Shown: positions 1 to 9,410 of the stretch, one piece after another
Position numbering within the stretch: the stretch's first letter is position 1
Layout: each line of letters opens with the position of its first letter
Origin: Thalassia testudinum
Taxonomy: Eukaryota; Streptophyta; Magnoliopsida; Alismatales; Hydrocharitaceae
Direction of reading: 5' to 3'
Assembly: GCA_037157565.1 (NCBI GenBank)
Contig: JAZHRO010000056.1
Coordinates: forward strand, 33,603,501-33,667,500
Length of the DNA: 64,000 nt
Made by a program: the position numbers and the translations under genes
The notes under the pieces: model-generated
The model's input: the letters and a program-made list of their open reading frames with translations, nothing else
What the model was told of the DNA's origin: nothing
Database searches by the model: none

Positions 1-906
1 AACTTCTGATTCAATACTAACTTGATCTATTTCTTCTGTTGTGATTGTTTCAGGGGAGGAAAATTCAAAAGAAGATAGCCACACAACAACCACACCCAAG
101 GCAAGTAAATTTCTCATTAGCCCTTTCTCTTAATCCCCTCAATTATGAAAAGGAAAATCAAAGAAAAAATCAATTTAGGGCTACCTGTTTTCCATATCTA
201 GCTAATCCACCAAAGTTGCCTGATTTTGATTTCAACACATTTTGAATTGTGCATTCATTTAAGGTAACTAGGGCTACCACCTTCTTAATTGAGCCCAAGA
301 TACCATCTTTTGTGGCAACTAAATTAGACCAATTAGAACCAACTTAAGGATTCTAATCTAGGGTTTTAGAGACACATCTTCTCAAAGCAAGAATCAAATT
401 TGCAAAAAGAGGTGTGCCTAAGCCTTGATTGAAAAGACTTATCCAAGGGAAACCCTAAAAATCAAGCTCTTAAGTTCACTTGAACCCTAAAAGAAAAGAC
501 CTAAAGCTCTCAAAGGACAAATAGGTGAAGTTGACCCCTTGGGTCAACCAACCTTGAAATTAGGTTACTTTTACACTCAAAATATCTAAAGTTCAAGTGG
601 AACCCTAAGCACCTTTGATCTTAATTAAAAATGATAGAATTAAGAGGTCAAGGTCCCTATTCTAGTCTACCTAGAATCTCAGTAACAAGAGAGGTCAGGT
701 GGGGGAAACCCTGTAACTCGTGGGGATGCTCTACTGTGTAGGGGTCTTTGCGGGTGTCTCCCTCTCTGGCTACCCAGGTATTTCTCAAGTGGACGACTTT
801 TCTGACTAAGGGGTATTATCTGCCCCAAACCTCTATAGTCATCCAAATATTTTTGGGTGTCTCGATTGGGTCCAGCACATTTTAATCTCGTCTAATCCTT
901 CAGTGC
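1..906 (+). other. 5' leader of element H
   Basis: Non-coding leader between the off-window PBS and gag. It aligns along its length with the leaders of A (4891-6091), B (minus, about 22625-23782) and K (minus, 43085-43989). Two parts stand out: a splice-flanked block at 54-104, and a conserved stretch at about 690-890 that contains a small hairpin (CTAC-TGT-GTAG, 731-741). The short frame at 45-245 overlaps this conserved non-coding block and I do not call it a gene. A pyrimidine-rich acceptor-like CAG at 901-903 lies three bases before the gag ATG at 907. Confidence 0.6.
54..104 (+). other. Candidate 51-nt leader mini-exon of element H
   Basis: The block is preceded by a pyrimidine-rich tract ending in TTTCAG (48-53) and followed by GTAAAT at 105. 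The same arrangement recurs in K (51 nt), A and B (both 47 nt). Splicing is inferred from the signals only. Confidence 0.4.
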
Positions 907-1989
907 ATGTTTGGTAGGAGGTCCTTGAGACCATCCTTAAGATCTCCTTTAGAAATCCACTCCCGCCGAGGCCAAGCCTCGGTGCCCATGTTTGTGCAGC
1001 AACCCCACCACATAGACCTCTCCTCTAATTCATCAGAACCAAGTTCTCCTTCTTCCATCATGGCACAGCCAATTGAAGAAGAAAACAACCTTGAACACCA
1101 ACTCCAGTGCTTGAATGATCTATTCCAGAACTTTGTAAACCCACCGCAGCGTCCTATGATGCGAGATCACTATAATCCCACTGCGGTGGCTATCGAGCCT
1201 CGAGTCCAAATCTCGGCTGGAGGTCCTGATTCTAAACTCAAGCCCAACATGATTCATGCTATTCCAAAATTCCATGGGCTTAACTCTGAGGATCCCTTCC
1301 AGCACATCAAACAACTCAAACATCTGGCCCAGACCTTCGGATTAGATGTACAAAATCGAGATATTGTACTTATGAAGATGTTTTCCTTCTCCCTCATGGA
1401 CAAGGTAGCTCAATGGTATTAGACTCAGACGCGTCTGATCAACACGTGGGTTGAACTCCAGTCTGAATTTTTGAAAAATTTCTTCCCCGTTGGTCAGACG
1501 AATGCCTTGCACCACCAAATCAATCACTTCACTAAACAATCTGGAGAACCTATCAATCTGGGCCAAACCAAGCAGATCAAATGACTCTTATCCTTCAGAC
1601 TCTGGCTGACATTCAGAAGACGAATGCAGCAATACAAAAATAGCACAAAGATGTGATCACAGAGGTTCGCAATCAACTCACACAGATGGCGAATTCCCAC
1701 CAACCTGGCACACTCCCTTCACAACCTCTGCCGAATCCAAATAACGTGCCGACCCAGAGGCGCGTTATGAACCCAAATCCGGGCCACGCCCACATGATTT
1801 ACCAGACCCCTTCTGTTCCATCACCCGACGGGATGGAAGCTTCAACATCTTACGTGGGATTTCAACAGCAGCCACCTATTTTACCAACCCCAAACCAAAA
1901 CCAGGCAGGACTGAATTCTGTAACAACCCGTAGTGGTAGAGCAACTAATGACCCCCCTTATCCAAACCACTCCAAGCTTGGTAGTAACC
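907..1989 (+). pseudogene. gag: gag of element H, internally deleted and split by element A
   Basis: The frame opens at ATG 907, just after an acceptor-like CAG, and reads about 171 codons to a TAG at 1420-1422. It encodes an Athila-type Gag: an MFGRRSLRPSLR start, a proline-rich N-terminus, then the capsid-like region with IPKFHGLNSEDPFQHIKQL and LMKMFSFSLMDK. The frame continues after the stop with FFPVGQTNAL. At about 1549 it jumps to sequence that, in the copy in K, lies roughly 770 bp further on, so the middle of Gag is deleted. The rest (to 1989) is the proline/asparagine-rich linker before protease, which resumes at 15330 after element A. The K copy (43084-41099, minus) supports these joins. 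Structural particle protein in the family; not functional here. Confidence 0.85.
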
Positions 1990-2006
1990 TGATGAGAGCC
2001 TCATCA
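1990..2006 (+). promoter_or_regulatory. LTR-terminal hairpin, element A
   Basis: TGATGAG, three-base loop AGC, then CTCATCA: a 7-bp perfect inverted repeat that begins at the first base of the LTR. Equivalent structures occur at the U3 ends of H, B, S1, N1 and C with different sequences. Confidence 0.65.
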
Positions 2007-2818
2007 TGATCCCTAACTACCTCATTTTGACCTAAGAAAGAGAATAAAAGCTCCTACATAACCTAGAGAAGGATCTAATTCAAGGAAAAGGTGTTCTGAG
2101 AAGAAAATATGAAATAAGGGTTAAAACTGTAATTTTACCATAGCAGTACATAAAATAAATTTCTCAAAGACAAAACATAGGTCAAATGGTCCGAATAAGA
2201 TAAAATGTGGGTTGGTTCAATCAGAAATGGGTTCATATGCAATCCAGGAATTAAATGACATTTTGTAACCCTAAAATAGACTCGCTTAATTCAACAGGAT
2301 TTTGGTCAGGATAAAAATCAACTAAATCATCTAAAATTCATGGAAAAATATCCCCTAGGATTTATAACCTTCAATTTGACCTTTGGAACCTATTTTGACC
2401 TAGATTAAGGTCCTAGCTCACTAATTGACCTAATTGGGGTTTTTATGCAAAAATTCTAGTCAAACGTGGTCAAACCTAAAATCCAACTTCACCATTGGAT
2501 TTCTTAAGTCAAAATTACGTTTGTACCAAAATTTGGACCTAAGGGGAGGTCATCTTGACCAACTTTGCAAATTAGTACACCCAATTACATCTTGGCCCCT
2601 ATCTTTTGAAAACCATTACTTAAACCCCCCTAACTTCCTCACCACTCTTACAAACAGATCCCTCCACCATTAATGGGGAGAAATCCTACTCCGGCGAGGA
2701 ATAGAGAGGGAATACTCCCAGATTCCTCAGAGATCTCCTCCCAGATTTGGAAGGGAGATTCTCTAAGGAATTCCCTTCCATCTGAACTCGATCCTAATCC
2801 CTGATTTGCATCCAATCT

Positions 2819-2933
2819 CTCATGCGAACGCATGAGAATTTTGGGTCTCGTAACTGATTCCATCTCCGGTGAGGATTCCCGCACTTGGAAGCTTGTCTTC
2901 CAAGCACAGGAACCCCTGCCAGTGCCTATAAAA
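2819..2933 (+). promoter_or_regulatory. Element A promoter: palindrome plus TATA box
   Basis: An 8-bp-armed palindrome with AA centre (2819-2836, arms CTCATGCG/CGCATGAG) lies about 90 bp upstream of a good TATA box, CTATAAAA at 2926-2933. The same spacing is seen in H, B and K. Transcription would run rightwards into the LTR R region; the start site itself is not visible. Confidence 0.6.
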
Positions 2934-4189
2934 TGACCCTCAACTCCGGCCACACCTCTTTAGCTCGACTTGGCCAGAATTCCATCTCAATTTCTTCTTC
3001 TTCTCCTCCGGCCAAGTGATCCAGTGAGCTCCGACAAGCCTTCCTCCTCTTTCTCGTCACTCTGCCACAATACCAGTGGCAGAGCTATCCTTCCCATCCT
3101 CCTCCACATCGTGCAACACCCACGCGAGCGTCCTGAGCCCCGTCGTCACTACCGTCTCCCTCCACTGGATGCTTTCTTCTCCGGCGACAGCAGGTACTGC
3201 CAGCCGCCCTTTCTCCCTCTTCATCCACTTAATTAGGTTAGAACCATTCGTCTCCATCCCCTCTTCAATTCCCCTCAACCTATTTCACAAAATGCCCCTC
3301 GACAGCCACTGTCCACCGCCATCGTCCCCATCTCCGGCCAACCTCCGGCGAGACACACCCGTCAGTCCACAACTCCACATGTCTCGCCAACAACCCCACA
3401 ACCTCCGCCACACTCCACTTAACATCCTCCACCCATCCACAGGTCACCTACACTGCCACAAACACCCCCCGAACTAACCCATAAATTCAGCCATAAAGCG
3501 ACCTAGGCACGCACGCCTAGGCTGCCCCGTGGCCTGCCACTGATCGCCTCACCTTCGTTGTGACACAGTGAAGGTCCTCCTGTGGTCTGATAGAGCTGCA
3601 AGGCCCCTTTTGTGTTGTGCAGGTTCTGAGCACCAGCCGCCATTAGCGACGACTCGAGGAGGTCGAAGGCTTGCTCCAGGTTGAAGCGCTTCAGGGTCCC
3701 AGGTCCAGCAGGTTTGGGGAAGTCTCGCGCATCCAGTTGTCCAGGCACTTAGCACCGCGAGGCTTGCAGCTATAGCAATTGGAAGGAAGAGCTACTGCGG
3801 GCGTGCGAGCAAAAGTGGGTGGAACATTAGTCCCACCTCGTGAACCTGTGAGTGAGGTGCGTGCAATAAATTTAATTTGTGATATTAGCTATTCGCCTCG
3901 TAAACACATGGGGTGAGGTCCCTCACCTATACACATCTCATCCATGAACTAATCGCGCGGACCTGGCACCCCGACCCGACTATCCCCCTGAGCACTCCTC
4001 ACGCACAACACCCACGACGATGCACCTGGACCCGAGCACGCGACCCGACCCGATTACCTAGCTCTGGGAGAGCGTACTGAAGAGTGATATACAGAGAAAG
4101 AGAGATGTGGGTGTGGGTAGAGGGGTAGGTTTTGCTCTTCGATTTGTGTAGGGAAAAAGGAGAAGGGAGGCACAGCTGAAGTAAAGCTG

Positions 4190-4612
4190 ACACTTAGCGG
4201 CAAAAGGAAGAAGAAGGAAGGAAGGATAAAGAAAGAAGCCTCGCAGAGGAAAAAGAGAAGGGAAGACAAGGAAGAAGGAAGAGGCGAAGCCAAGGAAGGA
4301 AGAGGAAATCAAAGAGCTAAGGCTGAAGAAGGAAGAAGAAAGAAAGAGAAGGAAAGACAAGAAGAAGTAGTAGAAGAAGAAAAGCTGAAGCCAAGGGAAG
4401 CAGAGCCAAGGAAAGAAGAAGAAGACCCGCAGAGAAAAGGAAGGAGAAAGACACTGCAGAAGAGAGGCAAGGCAGAAGATAGAGGAAAAGAAGAAGGAAG
4501 AAGAAAGGCAAGAGTAGAGAAAGGAGCTACGGAGAAGGAACAAGGAAGAAGAAGAAAAATCAGAGAAAGAAAGCCAGAAGAAGAAGAGAAAGCAGACAAG
4601 AGAAGAGAGAAA
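4190..4612 (+). repeat. Purine (GAA/GGA-rich) tract in the A 5' LTR
   Basis: About 420 bases of almost pure AAG/GGA/GAA on the sense strand, downstream of the TATA box and therefore probably in the transcript. Matching tracts lie in A's 3' LTR (14640-15048), H (32695-33052), S1 (38975-39375), B (minus, 16985-17200 and 24075-24305) and K (minus, 44385-44510). Confidence 0.8.
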
Positions 4613-4624
4613 ACATCTTTTTAA

Positions 4625-4650
4625 GACATTTGATCATGAGATCAGATGTC
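4625..4650 (+). other. Downstream LTR stem-loop, element A
   Basis: An 11-bp inverted repeat with a four-base loop directly after the purine tract. One pair is G-U. The 3' LTR copy is 15059-15084. Equivalents: B 16950-16975 and 24042-24067, S1 39034-39059, N1 7604-7631 and 13822-13849. Confidence 0.6.
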
Positions 4651-4893
4651 CAATTTCTCTATTTTTGCCACAATTAACTTTTAAACTCATGCATATATAT
4701 TCTGAATTAAGTTTTGAGTCATTAAGTGTTCAATTACATTATTGAGATTAGTGAATAGATTCCATTTGCTCCCTATGTTCGACCTCGGATACTTATGTTT
4801 TCGAGTAATAAATTCTTATTTGTTGACAACGCTTGGTCACCTATACTACAACGTAACTAACTGTTAAAACACGATCAAGCTGTGCAAACATTT

Positions 4894-4911
4894 TGGCATC
4901 GTTGCTGGGGA
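4894..4911 (+). other. Decayed tRNA-Asp primer-binding site of A
   Basis: TGGCATCGTTGCTGGGGA, three bases after the LTR. It differs from the tRNA-Asp 3' complement seen intact in N1, B and C by C-to-T type changes, mostly. Confidence 0.8.
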
Positions 4912-5000
4912 GCAACGCGTAATTTATCACTAGTCTCTGCATTCTTTTTGATCATATTGAACACTAACTTGCCCTACTTTGCTTTGTTGTAATCTTGCAG

Positions 5001-5047
5001 GTATTTCATGAGAAGATCCCTCCCGCAAGTCAACTATTCCAAGGCAG
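5001..5047 (+). other. Candidate 47-nt leader mini-exon of element A
   Basis: Preceded by a pyrimidine-rich tract ending TTGCAG (4995-5000) and followed by GTAATT at 5048. B has the same block of the same length. A second acceptor-like sequence, CTCTTCAG, ends at 5973, upstream of the orphan frame. The rest of the leader (5048-6091) is non-coding and includes the conserved block at about 5750-5930 with hairpin CTAC-CGT-GTAG (5791-5801). Confidence 0.4.
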
Positions 5048-6091
5048 GTAATTTCTTTCCTTCCTTAAACCATCTCCTAATCCTTGAAAGACAAAAGGAA
5101 GCAATTAATTTAGGAATCAATTGCCTTCTTTCTATAGTAATCACCATCTTTAAGGCAAACGTTTCCTGATTTTGCAAAAATTTTCAAATCTTCTTTAAGT
5201 TGGGGTGATTTTTTTTTTTATTCTTTCCCACAAAATTCATGTGCCTAATCGAAATCATGCTTAATCTTTGTGGACAACACACTTCTTGCTTTTAAGTCCA
5301 AAGAGAATTTTTGTGAAAAAGAGGATTCGAAATAAAACCAAATTAGGGTTTCTACAGTAGGGTTTTGGAGTGCTAGTCACACATGCCTGTATAAAAGGAA
5401 ATGAACCCTCCCGCATCAGTGTGCGACCCAAGCCCTAATTGAAGAGGTCTAAACAAGACAAACCCTAAGAAAAATTAAGCTCTAAAATCACTTGAATCTT
5501 AAAATCTTGAACCTAATAAACTGGGAGTCAAATCAGGGTAATCTCTAGGTCCCAAGCCTAGAATCATTCTGCCATCTTTAGGACAGGTCAAGTGAAGTTG
5601 ACCCCTTGGGTCAACCAACCTCCAAATTAGGTCACAACATCAAAACATCTAAAGTTCAAGTTAAAACCCTAAAGCATCTTTGAAATGAAAGTGATAGACT
5701 TAAGAGGTCAAGGTCCCCATTCTGGTCTACCTAGAATCTCAGTGACAAGAGTGGTCGAGTAGGGGAAACCCTGTAACCCGTGGGGACACTCTACCGTGTA
5801 GGGGTCTTTGCGGGACTCTCCCTCTCTGGCTGCCCAGGTAATTCTCAAGCAGGCGATCTTCTGATCCAGGGGTATCATCCACCCCGAACCTCCATAGTCA
5901 TCCAAACGTCTTTGGGTGTCTTGATTGGGTCAAAAAAAAAAAACATCTCCAATCCCTCGTCTTTTCTCTTCAGAGCACACACATACATTTTTAGTGGGAC
6001 TCGTTATTCAGATCTAATCGCTTCATAACTTGATTCTACACCTTGATTTAAACTATGATTCTACATCTTGATTCCACCACCTGATCCAAAT

Positions 6092-6485
6092 ATGCAGCCA
6101 AGCCACCTAGGACTACCATTCAAGAAGACTGAATATTGGAGATCCATGAGAGATAGGATGATTGAGGATGTCCTGAAATTCTATGAAAAAGAAGAAACCT
6201 CAACACCAGTAGAAAACGTTCAGGTTGATGTCCCAACAACCACAACCTTTATCATAACTTGTGCCCAAGTACTATTGGCAGAAGCCACAAAAGGATCAAC
6301 CTGAGACTTGCTCATCACAAGATACATTGAGATAGAAAAATTGCACAATCTTGAATACCTTCAATGCATGACAAATCCTTGACTTTGGAAGCAACACCAA
6401 GATGATCTTGAAAAACGGGAGGAGATAATGAGATTATTAAAACAAATTATCGGTCAACAATACTCGTATATACCACAAATAGAGG
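6092..6485 (+). pseudogene. N-terminal fragment of the A/B orphan ORF
   Basis: The frame is homologous to B's orphan ORF (minus, 22624-20993) and ends in the deletion junction. The first ATG is 6092; the in-frame reading upstream (PPPDP) is also conserved but has no ATG. About 130 codons are readable, with stops at about 6301 and 6379 that B lacks. It starts MQPSHLGLPFKKTEY, then an alpha-helical charged stretch (SMRDRMIEDVLKFYEKEETS) and CAQVLLAEA. I recognise no family. It occupies the slot where gag would be, after a gag-type leader. Confidence 0.65.
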
Positions 6486-6614
6486 ATGAACTGATCATGC
6501 GGACCAGGCAACCCGACCCGACTATCCTCCTGAGCACTCCTCGCGCACCACACCCACGCCGGTGTGCCTGGACCCGGGCATGCGACCCGACCCGATTACC
6601 CAGCTCTGGGAGAG
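6486..6614 (+). repeat. Left fragment of element A's truncated 3' LTR
   Basis: Matches the A 5' LTR from about 3944 to 4073. The join with the orphan ORF falls at ATGAACT, present in similar form in both parents, which suggests a microhomology deletion. The fragment ends in GAGAG (6610-6614), the target duplication of N1. Confidence 0.85.
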
Positions 6615-8301
6615 TGACCAGTCGATCTTTCGCTTTTAAGTCGTTTGTAGTTTAATGTGGTGGAAAAATCGACTAATCAATTTTTAATAAGAAATAACCA
6701 CTCGCAGAGGAGCGGGTCGTATCCACAGGGAGGCAATAACGTATTAAAATTCGCGCTACTTAAAAATGTTTGTTCGTAGTCAATTTGGACAAGAACCAAG
6801 CCAAGATTGCCTTTAGATTAAGGTTTAAGCAAGAAACAATGCTGAAATGGCAATTATGAGAAACTACAGGATATTTTCCGCAATGCAGAGTGAATAGAAT
6901 ATGATTAAAATGTGGCAATGGCAGAAAATGTAAATTTTAATTAACGTTTTACTGTAGCAAAACAGGGGAATTTTTCCCCGTTGTCTTGCGCGACGAGTAG
7001 CCGATGGCAGGGCGCGGGAAGCTCGGAGGAGGTCCCTTGGATCAAGGGCTTCGAATCGGTGGTGGCGGCGAGTCGCGCGGCGGCCGGAGGTGGCCGGACG
7101 AGCTCCGGCGGAGGTGCTGTAGGCGGTTGTGCGTGGGCGCGCGGAGGGTCTACGGAGGGCGCTTGCGCGGTGGTCTGCAGGCGGTTGGCGTGTGCGGTGG
7201 AAGCTGGCGTGGGCGGAGGGTCTGCGGAGGGCGTTGGTGCGGTGGAAGCTGCAGGCGGTTGGCGTGTGCGGTGGAAGCTGCAGGCGGCTGTTGGAGGATG
7301 CTGCAGGCTGGTCTGCAGGCGTTGGAGGAGAGCGCGGGCTGATCTGCAGGCGTGCGCAGGTCTGCAGCCGGTGAGCGGTGGAGTGCAGGCTGAAGGTGAG
7401 CGGGTGAACTTCAGACGGGTGCGCCGGTGGTTGCGCGTGGAGATGGCGAAGGCTGCAGGTGCAGGGAAGGTGGCGTGAGCAGGCGTGAGGGCTGGAGGTT
7501 GTGCACGCCTTGCATGCGGTTGGAGATGCGCGGGCTGCTGCGGCGTGGGTGGTGGAAGTGAAGTGAGAGGACGGAGATTGCTGCTGGAGTGGGGGTGGAC
7601 TTCAGACGTCCGGGAAATTTCCCGGACGTCTTAAGTGACTGAAAGGGTGATTGCACGGTGGCTCGGCGGTGGTGGTTTGCGACGACGGCGAGGAAGATGC
7701 ACGCTAGGGTGCTCACGGTGATGCGGCGAGCTCCGGATGGCGGTGTGGCCTGTCACACCACACGCCCACGGTGGTGGAGACTCGCCGCCACGGTAGAGGC
7801 CGGCAGTGTGGAGTGGAAGAGAGAGGTTCTCTCTGCACAGTGGTGGGTCGGTGGCGGAGGCCTCCTGAGCTCGGCTGCCTCCGTGCTCCTTTTGTAGTGT
7901 CTTGAACAATTTTGAAATCAGCCGCCGACCAGATCCACCACATCCGCTCCCCCTTGAATGGCTTCATCACTGCAGCAGTCGGGCGTTGGAGCGGCAGCCA
8001 GCCGTTCTGAAAGAAGAAGAATAAAGAAAATATTATTAAAATATTAGGGTTATTTATGTACAGACCCTCAACTTCTATGTTAATAAAAATAATATACCTA
8101 ATTGGTTATCTAATTAGATGAATGCTATTCTAAGTTAATTCTAAATGCACTTAAGATATGAATGCAATGTATGGATTATGTAATTAGATTAAAACTATGA
8201 ATTGATCTATTTACATCCTAATTTATACTAAATAAATGTTAGAATTAATCTAATGTATAGGCACTTAAATACTTAAATAGCCCACAACTATGGGCTAATC
8301 A
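6615..8301 (-). repeat. 3' LTR of N1
   Basis: In plus coordinates it runs from TGACCAGTCG to GGGCTAATCA. The part at about 7000-7480 is very GC-rich and built of imperfect repeats (GTCTGCAGG, GCGCGGTGG). Frames read there on the plus strand are antisense to the element and low-complexity, so I do not call them genes. A 28-bp palindrome lies at 7604-7631, and a terminal hairpin TAGCCCA-CAACTA-TGGGCTA at 8277-8296. No clear TATA box; TACAAAAG (minus, about 7888-7895) is a weak candidate. Confidence 0.93.
7604..7631. other. 28-bp perfect palindrome in the N1 LTR
   Basis: A perfect palindrome centred on GGGAAATTTCCC with outer arms AGACGTC/GACGTCT, followed in the element sense by the same context as the B stem-loop (TTAAGACGTC). 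The copy in the other LTR is 13822-13849, also perfect. Confidence 0.75.
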
Positions 8302-8315
8302 AATACCCCCATGCC
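8302..8315 (-). other. 3' polypurine tract of N1
   Basis: Sense strand GGCATGGGGGTA followed by TT and the LTR. This is the plus-strand primer site. Near-identical tracts precede the 3' LTRs of B, C, D and H. Confidence 0.85.
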
Positions 8316-9410
8316 TACTTTTTCTAGTCCCTAGCAAAATTAAGCGAAACCTAGCACTCTAAGTAGACTAGTCAACTCACTTAGTCTTCCTTCAGAAGCA
8401 TATTAAGTTCAGGTTCTAAACCCAAGGTTCCTAAGTAGTTGCTAAGTTACAGACTAGGTCGGCTAAAGACGAGTTGCAAGCACAAGTTTCCCTGATTTCT
8501 GACTCTACCCTAAAGTTTATTGATCCCTGAGATTAAAGCATCCGTGCTTGTGCATTGGTCCGAGTTATTTGAGTTAAAGGAAAATTTTTTATATATACAC
8601 CCCTTTTTTTTTTTTGTTTGTTTGTTTGATTCTTCTAACTCTAACCTCAGATCAGCTATCAACACGGTCTGTGTTGGATTCATTGTCCCCATTACCATAC
8701 CTTAAAGGGTGCCTGGCTTTCGATGCTTCGAGATAGCACCGCCCATAACGACCCCAAGAACTCCTGGCAATCGACACTTCGAGATAGTATCGCCCATGGA
8801 TTTCTTAAGCGAATTCAGGCCTATGGCAATCGGCACTTCGAGATAGGGCCGCCCATGGTACCTGAACCGCGCAATGCGCTTACATGCCCCCAGTAGGATG
8901 GATATCCTAAGAGACAAGCGCCGAGGAGGTAATATGTTATCATCGCATCCTCAAGGTGAGTATATACTCGACCTCTCCTGCGGCGGGAACTCTTCCAATC
9001 AAAATGTGTTTTCAAGCCTCTCTTAAGCCAAAACTAAGAGAACCAAATCTCTTTTCAGAAATTAAGTTAATTACCAGACCAAGTGTGAAAAATTTGGATG
9101 CTTGGGTTACAAGGACCCGTAAACCAAAAGGTAGAATAAGACTCCAGGTACTACCCCACCTTTTAACTCAAACCCTAGCTTCCCTTCCTCAACCTCTTGA
9201 AGAATGGTCCGCAACTTAACTCCTACTTAAGTTTTTAAGTCCACAAAGGACCCTAAAGGTCTAAAGCTAGTAGCTTATTTAGCTTCTAAAGTTTGACCCT
9301 AGAATTAATTTAGTCTACGCTAGAGTTCTGATTTGCTTAAGAATGCAGGACTTAGCCAGTTAAGCTCAAAACTTTTTTTTTTTTTATATGTACAAATGTA
9401 TGCAATTATG
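8316..9410 (-). other. 3' non-coding region of N1 with structured block
   Basis: No credible ORF. It contains three spaced mini-hairpins of type TCGA-NNNN-TCGA (8720-8731, 8771-8782, 8830-8841; the last has one change), each followed on the plus strand by GAGATA and a GCCCAT(GG) box. A second hairpin (TAGGAT-GGAT-ATCCTA) lies at 8894-8909. The block is colinear with those of B (about 19760-20110), H (plus, 29955-30165) and K (33339-33700), although the N1 LTRs are unrelated to theirs. A pyrimidine-rich stretch, a homopolymer run (8604-8616) and other A/T-rich sequence make up the rest. Confidence 0.7.

Larger units (their letters stand above)
1990..4890 (+). repeat. 5' LTR of element A (2901 bp)
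   Basis: Begins TGATGAG and ends CAAACA, directly before the PBS. Features in order: a terminal hairpin (1990-2006), an A/T-rich U3, a palindrome and TATA box (2819-2933), a GC- and pyrimidine-rich transcribed part, a long purine tract (about 4190-4612), a stem-loop (4625-4650), and the TGTTCGACCTCGGATA block (4776-4791) common to plant Athila-type LTRs. Closest LTR relatives in the window are H, B, K and S1. The many short frames inside it do not look like proteins. Confidence 0.9.

Noticed and set aside
3076..3477. Proline/serine/histidine-rich frame in the A 5' LTR
   Set aside because: Lies in the LTR downstream of the TATA box, not kept in frame in related LTRs, no domain.
4058..4599. 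Ser/Leu/Phe- or Lys/Arg/Glu-rich frames in the purine tracts (also 14691-15033, 16918-17349, 24055-24456, 39026-39498)
   Set aside because: Low-complexity translations of GAA/CTT runs in LTRs, open on both strands.
4776..4800. GTTCGACCT in the LTRs considered as a tRNA B box or SINE
   Set aside because: No matching A box or tRNA fold at the right distance; the block is a usual part of plant Athila-type LTRs.
6981..7478. Plus-strand GC-rich frames in the N1 LTRs (also 13067-13696)
   Set aside because: Antisense to the element, made of short GC-rich repeats, open in several frames at once, and the copies change length between LTRs. Composition effect.
8700..8910. Spaced TCGA units considered as a CRISPR-like array
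   Set aside because: Only three units, unequal spacing (51 and 59 bp), diverged repeats, eukaryotic retrotransposon context.
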